Shown piece after piece: positions 1 through 5,068 of a DNA stretch of 5,865 nt. Every line of letters starts with the position of its first letter. Position 1 is the first letter of the stretch. Made by a program: the position numbers and the translations under genes. This DNA is from Paracoccaceae bacterium (GTDB lineage Bacteria > Pseudomonadota > Alphaproteobacteria > Rhodobacterales > Rhodobacteraceae): NCBI GenBank assembly GCA_003511785.1, contig DOIS01000218.1:1-5865 (forward strand). The letters run 5' to 3'. The notes under the pieces were generated by a model. The model saw only the letters and a program-made list of their open reading frames with translations. It ran no database searches and was not told where the DNA came from.

Positions 1-208
1 TGCGCATCTGGCGGCTACTCAGGGTGCCGTAGGGGATGGCCACCCGCAGCATGTAGGCGTGCAGTTGCAGGTAGAGCCCGTTCATCAGGCGCAGCGGCTT
101 GAACTCCTCCTCGGTGAGGGCGCCGTCGAGGCGGCGCGCGACCTGGGCGCGGAACTGGGCGTTGCGCTCTGCCAGAAAGGCGCGGTCGAACTCGGTGTAG
201 TCATACAT
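1..208 (-). CDS. cysI: Siroheme-dependent sulfite/nitrite reductase, N-terminal fragment (runs off the left edge)
   Basis: This is the first 69 residues of a nitrite/sulfite reductase hemoprotein, the cytoplasmic enzyme that reduces sulfite to sulfide in assimilatory sulfur metabolism using siroheme and a 4Fe-4S cluster. The protein starts MYDYTEFDRAFLAERNAQFR and continues through EEFKPLRLMNGLYLQ (about residues 34-48) and MLRVAIPYGTLSSRQMR (53-69). These are typical of the N-terminal ferredoxin-like half domain of the alphaproteobacterial enzymes. The cofactor-binding cysteines lie beyond the window. The start at 208 is supported by AGGAGG on the minus strand (218-223) with a 9-base spacer, lying inside the upstream DUF2849 gene. 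The ATG overlaps that gene's end, so translation is probably coupled. cobA upstream would supply the siroheme. Sulfite rather than nitrite reduction is inferred from the lack of visible nitrate genes; I cannot exclude nitrite. Confidence 0.9.
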   Translation of the reverse strand, partial: MYDYTEFDRAFLAERNAQFRAQVARRLDGALTEEEFKPLRLMNGLYLQLHAYMLRVAIPYGTLSSRQMR

Positions 209-509
209 CGGGATGGGCCTCCTGCTTGCCATGGGGATAGTTGGAGGGGCCGCGGCGGCGGAAATCCTCGCGGAAATGGGCGGGTTCGGGGCCCTGCGGC
301 CCCGGAGTCACATCGGCCAGATAGGCGCCGACCAGCCGGTCCTGCTGGCCGCTGGCCTCGACCAGGCGCAGCTGCGCGTCGGCCTCATCGGTCAGCACTT
401 CGGCGCGCGACAGCTCGCGCGTCCAGCCGCCGTCCGGGGCAAGATAGATCACTTCGCCCTCGAGAAGATCGTTGGCGGTCAGCACCTTGGGGGTGAAGGG
501 GCGGGGCAT
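201..509 (-). CDS. DUF2849 domain protein, predicted sulfite-reductase accessory
   Basis: A 102-residue soluble protein with no signal peptide or membrane segment. It matches the DUF2849 family, small proteins repeatedly encoded between cobA/cysG and cysI in alphaproteobacteria. Recognisable parts are the N-terminal FTPKVLTANDLLEGEVIYL, a central GGWTRELSRAEVLTDEADA, and the conserved basic tail HFREDFRRRGPSNYPHGKQ (about residues 78-96). The molecular function is unknown to me; the context suggests a role in sulfite reduction or siroheme delivery. The ATG at 509-507 shares its A with the TGA stop of cobA (TGATG). A ribosome-binding site AAGGGAG sits about 9 bases upstream within cobA. Its own stop (203-201) lies beyond the cysI start, an 8-base overlap. 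The frame is intact and its codon use matches its neighbours. Confidence 0.85.
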   Translation of the reverse strand: MPRPFTPKVLTANDLLEGEVIYLAPDGGWTRELSRAEVLTDEADAQLRLVEASGQQDRLVGAYLADVTPGPQGPEPAHFREDFRRRGPSNYPHGKQEAHPDV

Positions 510-1279
510 CAGGCGGTCTCCCTTGTCACGGTTCGCGCGGCTTTCGCGGCGGCATGCGGGGCAAGCCCGAGGCAGATCAGCGCCGGGCCGGACAACCCGG
601 CCTCGGCGATCTCGGCGGGCAGGGTGGCCAGCGTCGCGGCCAGCACCCGCTGGTCGGGCAGAGCGGCGTTCTCGACCACGCTGACCGGCGTGGCGGGGTC
701 GGCGCCGTGCATCATCAGCCGGCCCTGCACGAAGCGCGCGGCGCGCTTGCCCATGTAGATCGCGGCCACCGCGCCGGGCCGGGCGAGCGCGGCCCAGTCG
801 GCCTCGGCAAAGCCTTTCATGTCATGCGCGGTGAGCAGGCGAAGATCGCCGTTGCGGTCGCGCCGGGTCAGGCTTTACCCAAGCGCGGCGGCGGCGGCCG
901 AGGCGGCGGTGATGCCGGGGATCACGGTGAAGGCCAGCCCGGCGGCGTCCAGCGCGGCGATCTCCTCGTCGAGCCGCCCGAAGAGCGAGGGATCGCCGCC
1001 CTTGAGCCGCACCACCCGCGCGCCGCTTTGCGCATGGGCCACGAGGGCGGCGTTGATTGCCTCCTGCGGCGTCGAAGGGCCGAACCCCGCCTTGCCCATG
1101 TCGATCAGGCGCACATGGCCGGGGATCAGGTCGAGGATCGCACGGGGCACCAGGCGGTCGTGGATCACCACCTCGGCCTGCTCCAGCGCGCGCAGGGTCT
1201 TGAGCGTCAGCAGTTCGGGATCGCCGGGACCGGCGCCGGCGAAGACGACCGGGGGTGTGTCACGGGTCTGGCTGTGCAT
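509..1279 (-). pseudogene. cobA: Uroporphyrinogen-III C-methyltransferase (SUMT) interrupted by an in-frame TAA
   Basis: SUMT transfers two methyl groups from S-adenosylmethionine to uroporphyrinogen III, giving precorrin-2, the precursor of siroheme and cobalamin. The reading frame spans 257 codons, a normal length for a single-domain CobA. Motifs in order: VVFAGAGPGDPELLTLK (11-27, glycine-rich SAM-binding loop), DRLV (41-44), RLKGGDPSLFGR (91-102), VIPGITAASAAAAALG (119-134), then TAA as codon 135 (minus strand, 877-875). The same frame resumes at once with SLTRRDRNGDLRLLTAHDMKGF and reaches IYMGK (174-178) and a complete C-terminus. There is no frameshift, so the lesion is a substitution; homologs usually carry a residue such as Gln here, so CAA to TAA is the simplest change. 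The start at 1279 has GGGAG about 9 bases upstream. The downstream ATG at 820 has no ribosome-binding site, so two working half-proteins are unlikely. No dehydrogenase/chelatase domain is present, so it is CobA-like rather than full CysG. Confidence 0.88.
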
Positions 1280-1301
1280 GGTGGGCGCTCCCTGTTTGAT
1301 C

Positions 1302-1327
1302 TTTCCCGAAATAAAGGAAATATTCCC
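1302..1327. promoter_or_regulatory. Candidate operator between the divergent cobA and Lrp-family genes
   Basis: This AT-rich island lies within the 141-base divergent gap (1280-1420) and holds three related half-sites: TTTCCC (1302-1307), GGAAA (1316-1320) and TTCCC (1323-1327). TTTCC/GGAAA forms an inverted repeat with a 9-base spacer, and GGAA-ATA-TTCC (1316-1326) a second with a 3-base spacer. The two TTCCC copies are 20 bases apart, about two helical turns, as expected for a multimeric Lrp-type protein binding one DNA face. A wider perfect inverted repeat, TGATCTT (1297-1303) and AAGATCA (1355-1361), brackets the island. That the neighbouring regulator binds here is inferred from position. 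I could not assign convincing -35/-10 boxes on either strand. Confidence 0.35.
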
Positions 1328-1405
1328 AATCAAGGGCCATGGGGCCGCAGAGATAAGATCATGCGTTTCAGTGGCAAGGCCAGAGAGGGCGCCTGTTCCA
1401 GGATG

Positions 1406-1411
1406 AAAGGA
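1406..1411 (+). promoter_or_regulatory. Ribosome-binding site that decides the start of the Lrp-family gene
   Basis: Three in-frame ATGs occur at 1403, 1415 and 1421. The purine run AAAGGA ends 9 bases before 1421, an ideal spacing. It overlaps the first reading possibility and is only 3 bases from the second. The ATG at 1421 also gives a protein beginning MAVRIDALDRKIL, the usual Lrp/AsnC N-terminus. Confidence 0.6.
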
Positions 1412-1420
1412 CGGATGACG

Positions 1421-1888
1421 ATGGCGGTTCGAATCGACGCGCTCGACAGGAAAATCCTCGACCAGTTGCAACGCGACGCGAGCCAGTCGCTGGAGGACAT
1501 TGCCCGCGAAGTGGGCTCGTCCAAGACGCCGGTGTGGAATCGCATCCGCAAACTGCGCGAGGCCGGGGTGATCGGCCAGCAGACCGTGCTGCTCGACGCC
1601 GAGGCGCTGGGGTTCGAGGCCTGTTTCTTCGTGCTGATCCGCACCAGCGCGCACGAGGCCGAATGGCAGGCGCGCTTCCTCAAGGCGCTCCAGGATCGCC
1701 CCGAGGTGCAGGAGGCGCACCGGCTGGCCGGCGACATCGATTATATCCTCAAGGTGCGGGTGAAGAACGCCCGCGCCTATGACAGTTTCTACCAGGCGTT
1801 GATCTCGGAGGTGCGGGTGCACAATGTCACCGCGCTTCTGTCGATGGAAGAGATCAAGTCGACCACCATGTTGCCGCTCGATCCATAG
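1421..1888 (+). CDS. Lrp/AsnC-family transcriptional regulator
   Basis: A 155-residue DNA-binding regulator, normal length for the family. The N-terminal AsnC-type helix-turn-helix covers roughly residues 5-51: LDRKILDQLQRDASQSLEDI, then VGSSKTPVWNRIRKLREAGVI as the recognition region. A short linker leads to the C-terminal RAM effector-binding/oligomerisation domain from about residue 65, with HRLAGDIDYILKVRV (100-114) and YQALISEVRVHNVTALLSM as family hallmarks. It is transcribed away from the cobA-DUF2849-cysI cluster across a 141-base gap containing possible operator half-sites. This suggests it autoregulates and controls sulfite assimilation or siroheme synthesis, perhaps in response to a sulfur amino acid. 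That is inference; the ligand cannot be read from sequence. The polyamine transporter downstream is a second possible target, but 198 bases separate them. I assign no gene symbol because this is one of many Lrp paralogs in such genomes. Confidence 0.9.
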   Translation: MAVRIDALDRKILDQLQRDASQSLEDIAREVGSSKTPVWNRIRKLREAGVIGQQTVLLDAEALGFEACFFVLIRTSAHEAEWQARFLKALQDRPEVQEAHRLAGDIDYILKVRVKNARAYDSFYQALISEVRVHNVTALLSMEEIKSTTMLPLDP

Positions 1889-1954
1889 GTGGACGGGGCG
1901 GGCCCGACGGTCAAGGCGCCTAAAATTCGTAGAGAAAACATGCAGGTGCAGGGG

Positions 1955-1964
1955 TTTGATCAAA
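1955..1964. promoter_or_regulatory. Perfect TTTGATCAAA palindrome upstream of the pot genes
   Basis: This 10-base perfect palindrome sits in the AT-rich part of the 198-base gap between the Lrp-family gene and potA, about 120 bases before the potA start. It resembles an FNR/FixK box (TTGAT-N4-ATCAA) but lacks the 4-base spacer, so it is not a normal one. It could be an operator for the transporter or part of its promoter region; no protein can be named. The rest of the gap (1889-1954 and 2021-2086) shows no gene and no clear rho-independent terminator for the upstream regulator. Confidence 0.3.
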
Positions 1965-1978
1965 AAATTCCTGAACAG

Positions 1979-2020
1979 GGCAACGACTCGGTTGCCAGCC
2001 CGCCCGGCTGTCGCCTAGGC
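1979..2020 (+). other. Cluster of small inverted repeats in the potA leader region
   Basis: Three short self-complementary elements follow one another: GGCAAC/GTTGCC (1979-1984 and 1991-1996, 6-base loop), CAGCC/GGCTG (1996-2000 and 2006-2010, 5-base loop) and the palindrome GCCTAGGC (2013-2020). None is followed by a T-run, so this is not a standard terminator. It may be leader RNA structure or operator sites, or chance in GC-rich DNA. A weak TTGCCA (1992-1997) with TAGGCT (2016-2021) 18 bases on is the only promoter-like pair I noticed. Confidence 0.25.
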
Positions 2021-2086
2021 TTGAGGTGGTAGTGCCGGATGGGGTCCGGCGCGGAGTCAGACGTTGCACCACATGACAGGATGCCC

Positions 2087-3173
2087 ATGAACCAGGACGC
2101 AAACGCCGCCGCGATCGACGTCGTGGGCGTGTCGAAGATCTTTCGCGGCGCGGACGAGGTGCGGGCCCTCGACGATGTGTCAGTGGCCATTCGCGCAAAC
2201 GAGTTCTTCACCCTTCTGGGGCCGTCGGGCTGCGGCAAGACCACGCTTCTGCGCGTTATCGCCGGGTTTGAGCCGCCCACCATGGGCAGCCTGATGCTGG
2301 GCGGGCGCGACATCTCGCGCCTGCCGCCGAACCAGCGCCCGGTGAACACCGTGTTCCAGAGCTATGCGTTGTTTCCGCACATGAGCGTGGCGCACAACAT
2401 CGCCTTCGGACTGGAGATGCTGGGCAAGCCAAAGGGCGAGATCCGCGACACCGTGGACGCCATGCTGCGCCTGGTGCAGATGGAAGAGTTGAAGGCACGG
2501 CCACCTCGGAGATCTCGGGCGGACAGCAGCAGCGCGTGGCGCTGGCTCGGGCGCTGGCGCCGCATCCGCAGGTGCTGCTGCTGGACGAGCCGCTCTCGGC
2601 GCTGGATTTCAAGCTGCGCAAGGAGATGCAGATCGAGTTGAAACGGCTTCAGAGCGAGACCGGGATCACCTTCGTCTTCGTCACCCACGACCAGGAAGAG
2701 GCGCTGACCATGTCGGACCGCGTCGCGGTGATGCGCGACGGCAAGATCCTCCAGATCGGCAGCCCGCGCGACATCTACGAACGCCCCGCCGAGCGGTTCG
2801 TGGCCAATTTCATCGGCGAGTCCAACTTCCTCGACGCGCGTCTCGCGGACGGGGTGGTGACGCTGGCCGCCGGTGGGCGAGATACCCTGCGCCAGTGCCC
2901 GAGGGCGTGTCCGACGGCCCGGTGAGCGTGCTGGTGCGCCCCGAGCACGGGCATGTGCGCGCGGGCGAGGCGGGCGAGGGCGAGTTGTCCGCCACCATCG
3001 AAACCGTGGTCTATTCCGGCGAGGCCACCACCACGCATCTGCGCCTGTCCACGGGCGAGCTGTTCAAGGCGCGCATGGCCAACCGCCCCTCCGAGGGCGG
3101 CGGCGACCTGCACGAGGGGGGCGCCGCGGCGCTCGGCCTGGCGCCCGGCGCGGTCACGGTGCTGAGGGATTGA
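2087..3173 (+). pseudogene. potA: Spermidine/putrescine-type ABC transporter ATPase, broken by two -1 frameshifts as written
   Basis: The cytoplasmic ATPase that powers the polyamine importer formed with PotB, PotC and PotD. Restoring one base at each lesion gives 362 residues, normal for PotA. Motifs in corrected numbering: Walker A GPSGCGKTT (45-53), Q-loop Q91 in VFQSYALFPHM, signature ISGGQQQRVALARAL (from 143), Walker B VLLLDEP with Glu168, D-loop SALD, H-loop His201 in FVTHDQEE, and a C-terminal TOBE-type region with VLVRPEH. The first lesion is at about 2499-2500, where GCA CGG CCA CC should read GCA CGG GCC ACC. The second is at about 2892-2893, where CGC CAG TG should read CGC CCA GTG. 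As written, translation from 2087 ends at 2641 after 184 residues, without signature or Walker B. I chose the start at 2087 because AGGA (2078-2081) precedes it by 5 bases; in-frame ATGs at 2039 and 2081 are less likely. The stop lies 4 bases before potB. Confidence 0.88.
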
Positions 3174-3177
3174 GCCG

Positions 3178-4119
3178 ATGAGTGACGCCACGCATCCCGC
3201 ACCGCCACCGCCCGGCGCCCTCGAGGAGGAGGCGCACCGCCGCGACACCCGCACCCGCTGGCTGATGTCGCTGCCGGCGATCTTCATCATCGTATGTTTC
3301 GCCGCCGGCCCGCTTCTGGTGATGGTGGTCTATTCCTTCCTGACGCCTGGCGACTATGGCAACGTGGAATGGGAATTCTCCACCGACGCCTGGGTCAACG
3401 TGCTGTTGCAGCGCGACATTTTCGACGACACGCTGATGTGGGCCGATGCGCATCTGTCGATTTTCTGGCGCTCGCTGTCGCTGTCGCTGATCACCACGGT
3501 GCTGGCGCTGATTTTCGGGGTGCCGACGGCCTGGTTCATCGCCACGCAGCCGCCGGGCAAGCGCGAGCTCTGGCTGTTCCTGGTCACGGTGCCGTTCTGG
3601 ACCAACCTGCTGGTGCGCACCATCGCCATCCAGGAACTGATCCGCGCCGAGGGGGTCATCAACACCGTGCTCATGTGGCTGGGCGTGATCGAGGCGCCGA
3701 TCCAGATGATGTTCACCGACTTCGCCATCGCCTTCGGCATGACCTATGTCTATCTGCCGCTGATGGTGCTTCCGGTCTATGCGGCGGTGGACAAGCTCGA
3801 CTTCCGCCTGGTCGGGGCGGCCCATGACCTCTATGCCGGGCGCTGGACGGCGTTCCGCCGGGTGATCCTGCCGCTGGTCAAGCCGGGGATCATCGCGGGC
3901 TCGATTCTGGTCTTCATTCCCTGCCTCGGCGCCTATGTGACGCCGCGGGTTCTGGGCGGGGGCAAGAACCTGATGTTCGGCAACCTGATCGAGCTGCAAT
4001 TCGGCGCGGGGCGCAACTGGCCCTTGGGCGCGGCGCTGTCGCTCACGCTGATGGTGATCGTGATGATCTCGTTGGTCTGGTACGTGCGCGTCACCTCGCG
4101 GGAGCGCGAGAATGGCTGA
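3178..4119 (+). CDS. potB: Polyamine ABC transporter permease, PotB/PotH type
   Basis: The first of two inner-membrane permease subunits of the importer, 313 residues. A cytoplasmic N-terminus rich in proline and charge (1-27) is followed by about six membrane segments, approximately 29-54, 98-121, 131-148, 182-204, 238-258 and 281-304. A periplasmic loop sits between the first two (about 56-95). The coupling motif that docks on the ATPase is AAHDLYAGRWTAFRRVILPL through KPGIIAG (about 214-241), with the conserved G lying just before the fifth segment. The FWTNLLVRTIA stretch (about 143-153) is characteristic of PotB/PotH proteins. A GAGGGA ribosome-binding site lies about 8 bases before the ATG, inside the end of potA, so the genes are closely coupled. 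The stop overlaps the potC start by 8 bases. The frame is intact. Substrate specificity cannot be read from the permease, so other polyamines or related cations are possible. Confidence 0.92.
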   Translation: MSDATHPAPPPPGALEEEAHRRDTRTRWLMSLPAIFIIVCFAAGPLLVMVVYSFLTPGDYGNVEWEFSTDAWVNVLLQRDIFDDTLMWADAHLSIFWRSLSLSLITTVLALIFGVPTAWFIATQPPGKRELWLFLVTVPFWTNLLVRTIAIQELIRAEGVINTVLMWLGVIEAPIQMMFTDFAIAFGMTYVYLPLMVLPVYAAVDKLDFRLVGAAHDLYAGRWTAFRRVILPLVKPGIIAGSILVFIPCLGAYVTPRVLGGGKNLMFGNLIELQFGAGRNWPLGAALSLTLMVIVMISLVWYVRVTSRERENG

Positions 4120-5002
4120 GACCCGCATCCCCGAGCCCGGCCCCGAGAGCCCCGCGCGCATGGCGCCGCAGGCCAGCCCCGCACTGAAACCGCCCCGGCG
4201 CAGGCCCAAGGGCTATTCGGTGCGCACCTTGCCGTGCTTTGCCGTGCTGGCGATCTTCACCTTCTTCGCGCTCTACGCGCCGATCCTGATCCTGGTGGCC
4301 TTCTCCTTCAACGCGGGCGAGAGCCTGGCGCGGTGGGAGGGGTTCTCGCTGCGCTGGTATGTGGCGGCCGCCGGCAACGAGCAGGTGATCGACGCGGCGA
4401 TCCGCTCGGTCTATCTGGCCGCCGCCGCCGCCGCCATCGCCACCGTCGCCGCCACCTGCGCCGCGCTGGCCACCACGCGCACCCGGCGGTTCAAGGGGCG
4501 CACCATGATCTATGCGCTGATCAACCAGCCGCTGATGGTGCCCGAGATCGTCACCGCCGTGGCCCTGCTGATCGTCTTCGCCGCGATCAAGGTCTGGACC
4601 GGGCACACCTCGATGGTCTACCTGATCGCTGCGCATACCGCCTTCGGCGTGCCCTTCGCCTATCTGCCGATCCGGGCGCGGCTCGAGACGATGGACGACA
4701 CGCTGGAGGTGGCCGCGCGTGACCTCTATGCCGCGCCCTTCCAGGTGTTCCGCCGGGTGACGCTGCCGTTGATGTGGCCGGGGATCATCGCGGGCTTCAT
4801 GCTGGCCTTCGTGATCTCGATGGATGACGTGGTCATCACCGAATTCGTCAAATCCGCCGGGCAGGAAACCATCCCCACCTACATGCTGGGCCAGCTGCGC
4901 CGCGTGGTCACGCCCGAGATCAACGCGATCTCGTCGGTGATCCTTCTGGCGGGTGCTATCCTGGTGTCGCTGTTCTTCTGGATCAGCCGCAACCGGCGCT
5001 GA
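4112..5002 (+). CDS. potC: Polyamine ABC transporter permease, PotC/PotI type
   Basis: The second inner-membrane permease subunit, 296 residues, pairing with PotB. The N-terminal ~39 residues are cytoplasmic and rich in Pro and Arg (PEPGPESPARMAPQ, then KPPRRRPKGYS), longer than the roughly 264-residue E. coli PotC. A later start at the ATG at 4160 would remove 16 residues, but a GGGAG about 7 bases before 4112 and the overlap with potB favour 4112. Membrane segment one is about 40-66, with LYAPILILVAFSFN typical of PotC. An alanine-rich second segment is encoded partly by six consecutive GCC codons (4418-4435). The ATPase-docking EAA motif is EVAARDLYAAPFQVFRRVTL to WPGIIAG (199-227). It is followed by FVISMDDVVITEFV, another PotC hallmark, and a final segment ending ISRNRR. 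The frame is intact. Co-transcription with potB is almost certain from the 8-base overlap. Confidence 0.92.
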   Translation: MAETRIPEPGPESPARMAPQASPALKPPRRRPKGYSVRTLPCFAVLAIFTFFALYAPILILVAFSFNAGESLARWEGFSLRWYVAAAGNEQVIDAAIRSVYLAAAAAAIATVAATCAALATTRTRRFKGRTMIYALINQPLMVPEIVTAVALLIVFAAIKVWTGHTSMVYLIAAHTAFGVPFAYLPIRARLETMDDTLEVAARDLYAAPFQVFRRVTLPLMWPGIIAGFMLAFVISMDDVVITEFVKSAGQETIPTYMLGQLRRVVTPEINAISSVILLAGAILVSLFFWISRNRR

Positions 5003-5012
5003 AATTTTCCAA

Positions 5013-5031
5013 CCGGCCACGCAAGAGCCGG
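5013..5031 (+). other. Small stem-loop in the potC-potD gap
   Basis: CCGGC (5013-5017) pairs perfectly with GCCGG (5027-5031) around a 9-base loop, within the 66-base gap between the permease and the binding-protein gene. No T-run follows, so it is not a normal terminator. Such hairpins can protect or separate mRNA segments so that the binding protein is made in excess. A repeat of AACCGGC (4991-4997 and 5011-5017) gives an alternative partner. The stem is short and could be chance. Confidence 0.25.
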
Positions 5032-5068
5032 GTCCACCCAAGACCAACCGCAACAAGGAGTGCATGAC

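Noticed and set aside
818..1279. Genuine two-gene split of cobA with reinitiation at the ATG at 820
   Set aside because: No ribosome-binding site precedes 820, and neither half contains a complete methyltransferase fold.
554..1420. Long plus-strand open frame continuing upstream of the Lrp-family gene
   Set aside because: The upstream portion is antisense to cobA and has Gly/Arg/His-rich composition; the regulator's own start at 1421 has a ribosome-binding site and family-like N-terminus.
1889..1920. Rho-independent terminator after the Lrp-family gene
   Set aside because: The GC palindrome CGGGCCCG (1899-1906) has no loop and no following T-run.
1280..1963. Minus-strand open frame extending cobA far upstream through the Lrp-family gene
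   Set aside because: The added residues are antisense to the regulator and look non-biological; cobA's ATG at 1279 has a good ribosome-binding site and gives the normal N-terminus.
1955..1964. FNR/FixK box
   Set aside because: The consensus needs a 4-base spacer between TTGAT and ATCAA; here the arms abut.
2496..2506. Programmed ribosomal frameshift in potA
   Set aside because: No slippery heptamer or downstream pseudoknot is evident, two separate shifts would be needed, and PotA proteins are not known to use recoding.
3154..4209. 351-codon open frame on the minus strand, opposite potB
   Set aside because: Same cause: antisense shadow of potB with biased composition (HHHQ/RQR/DQR runs) and no ribosome-binding context.
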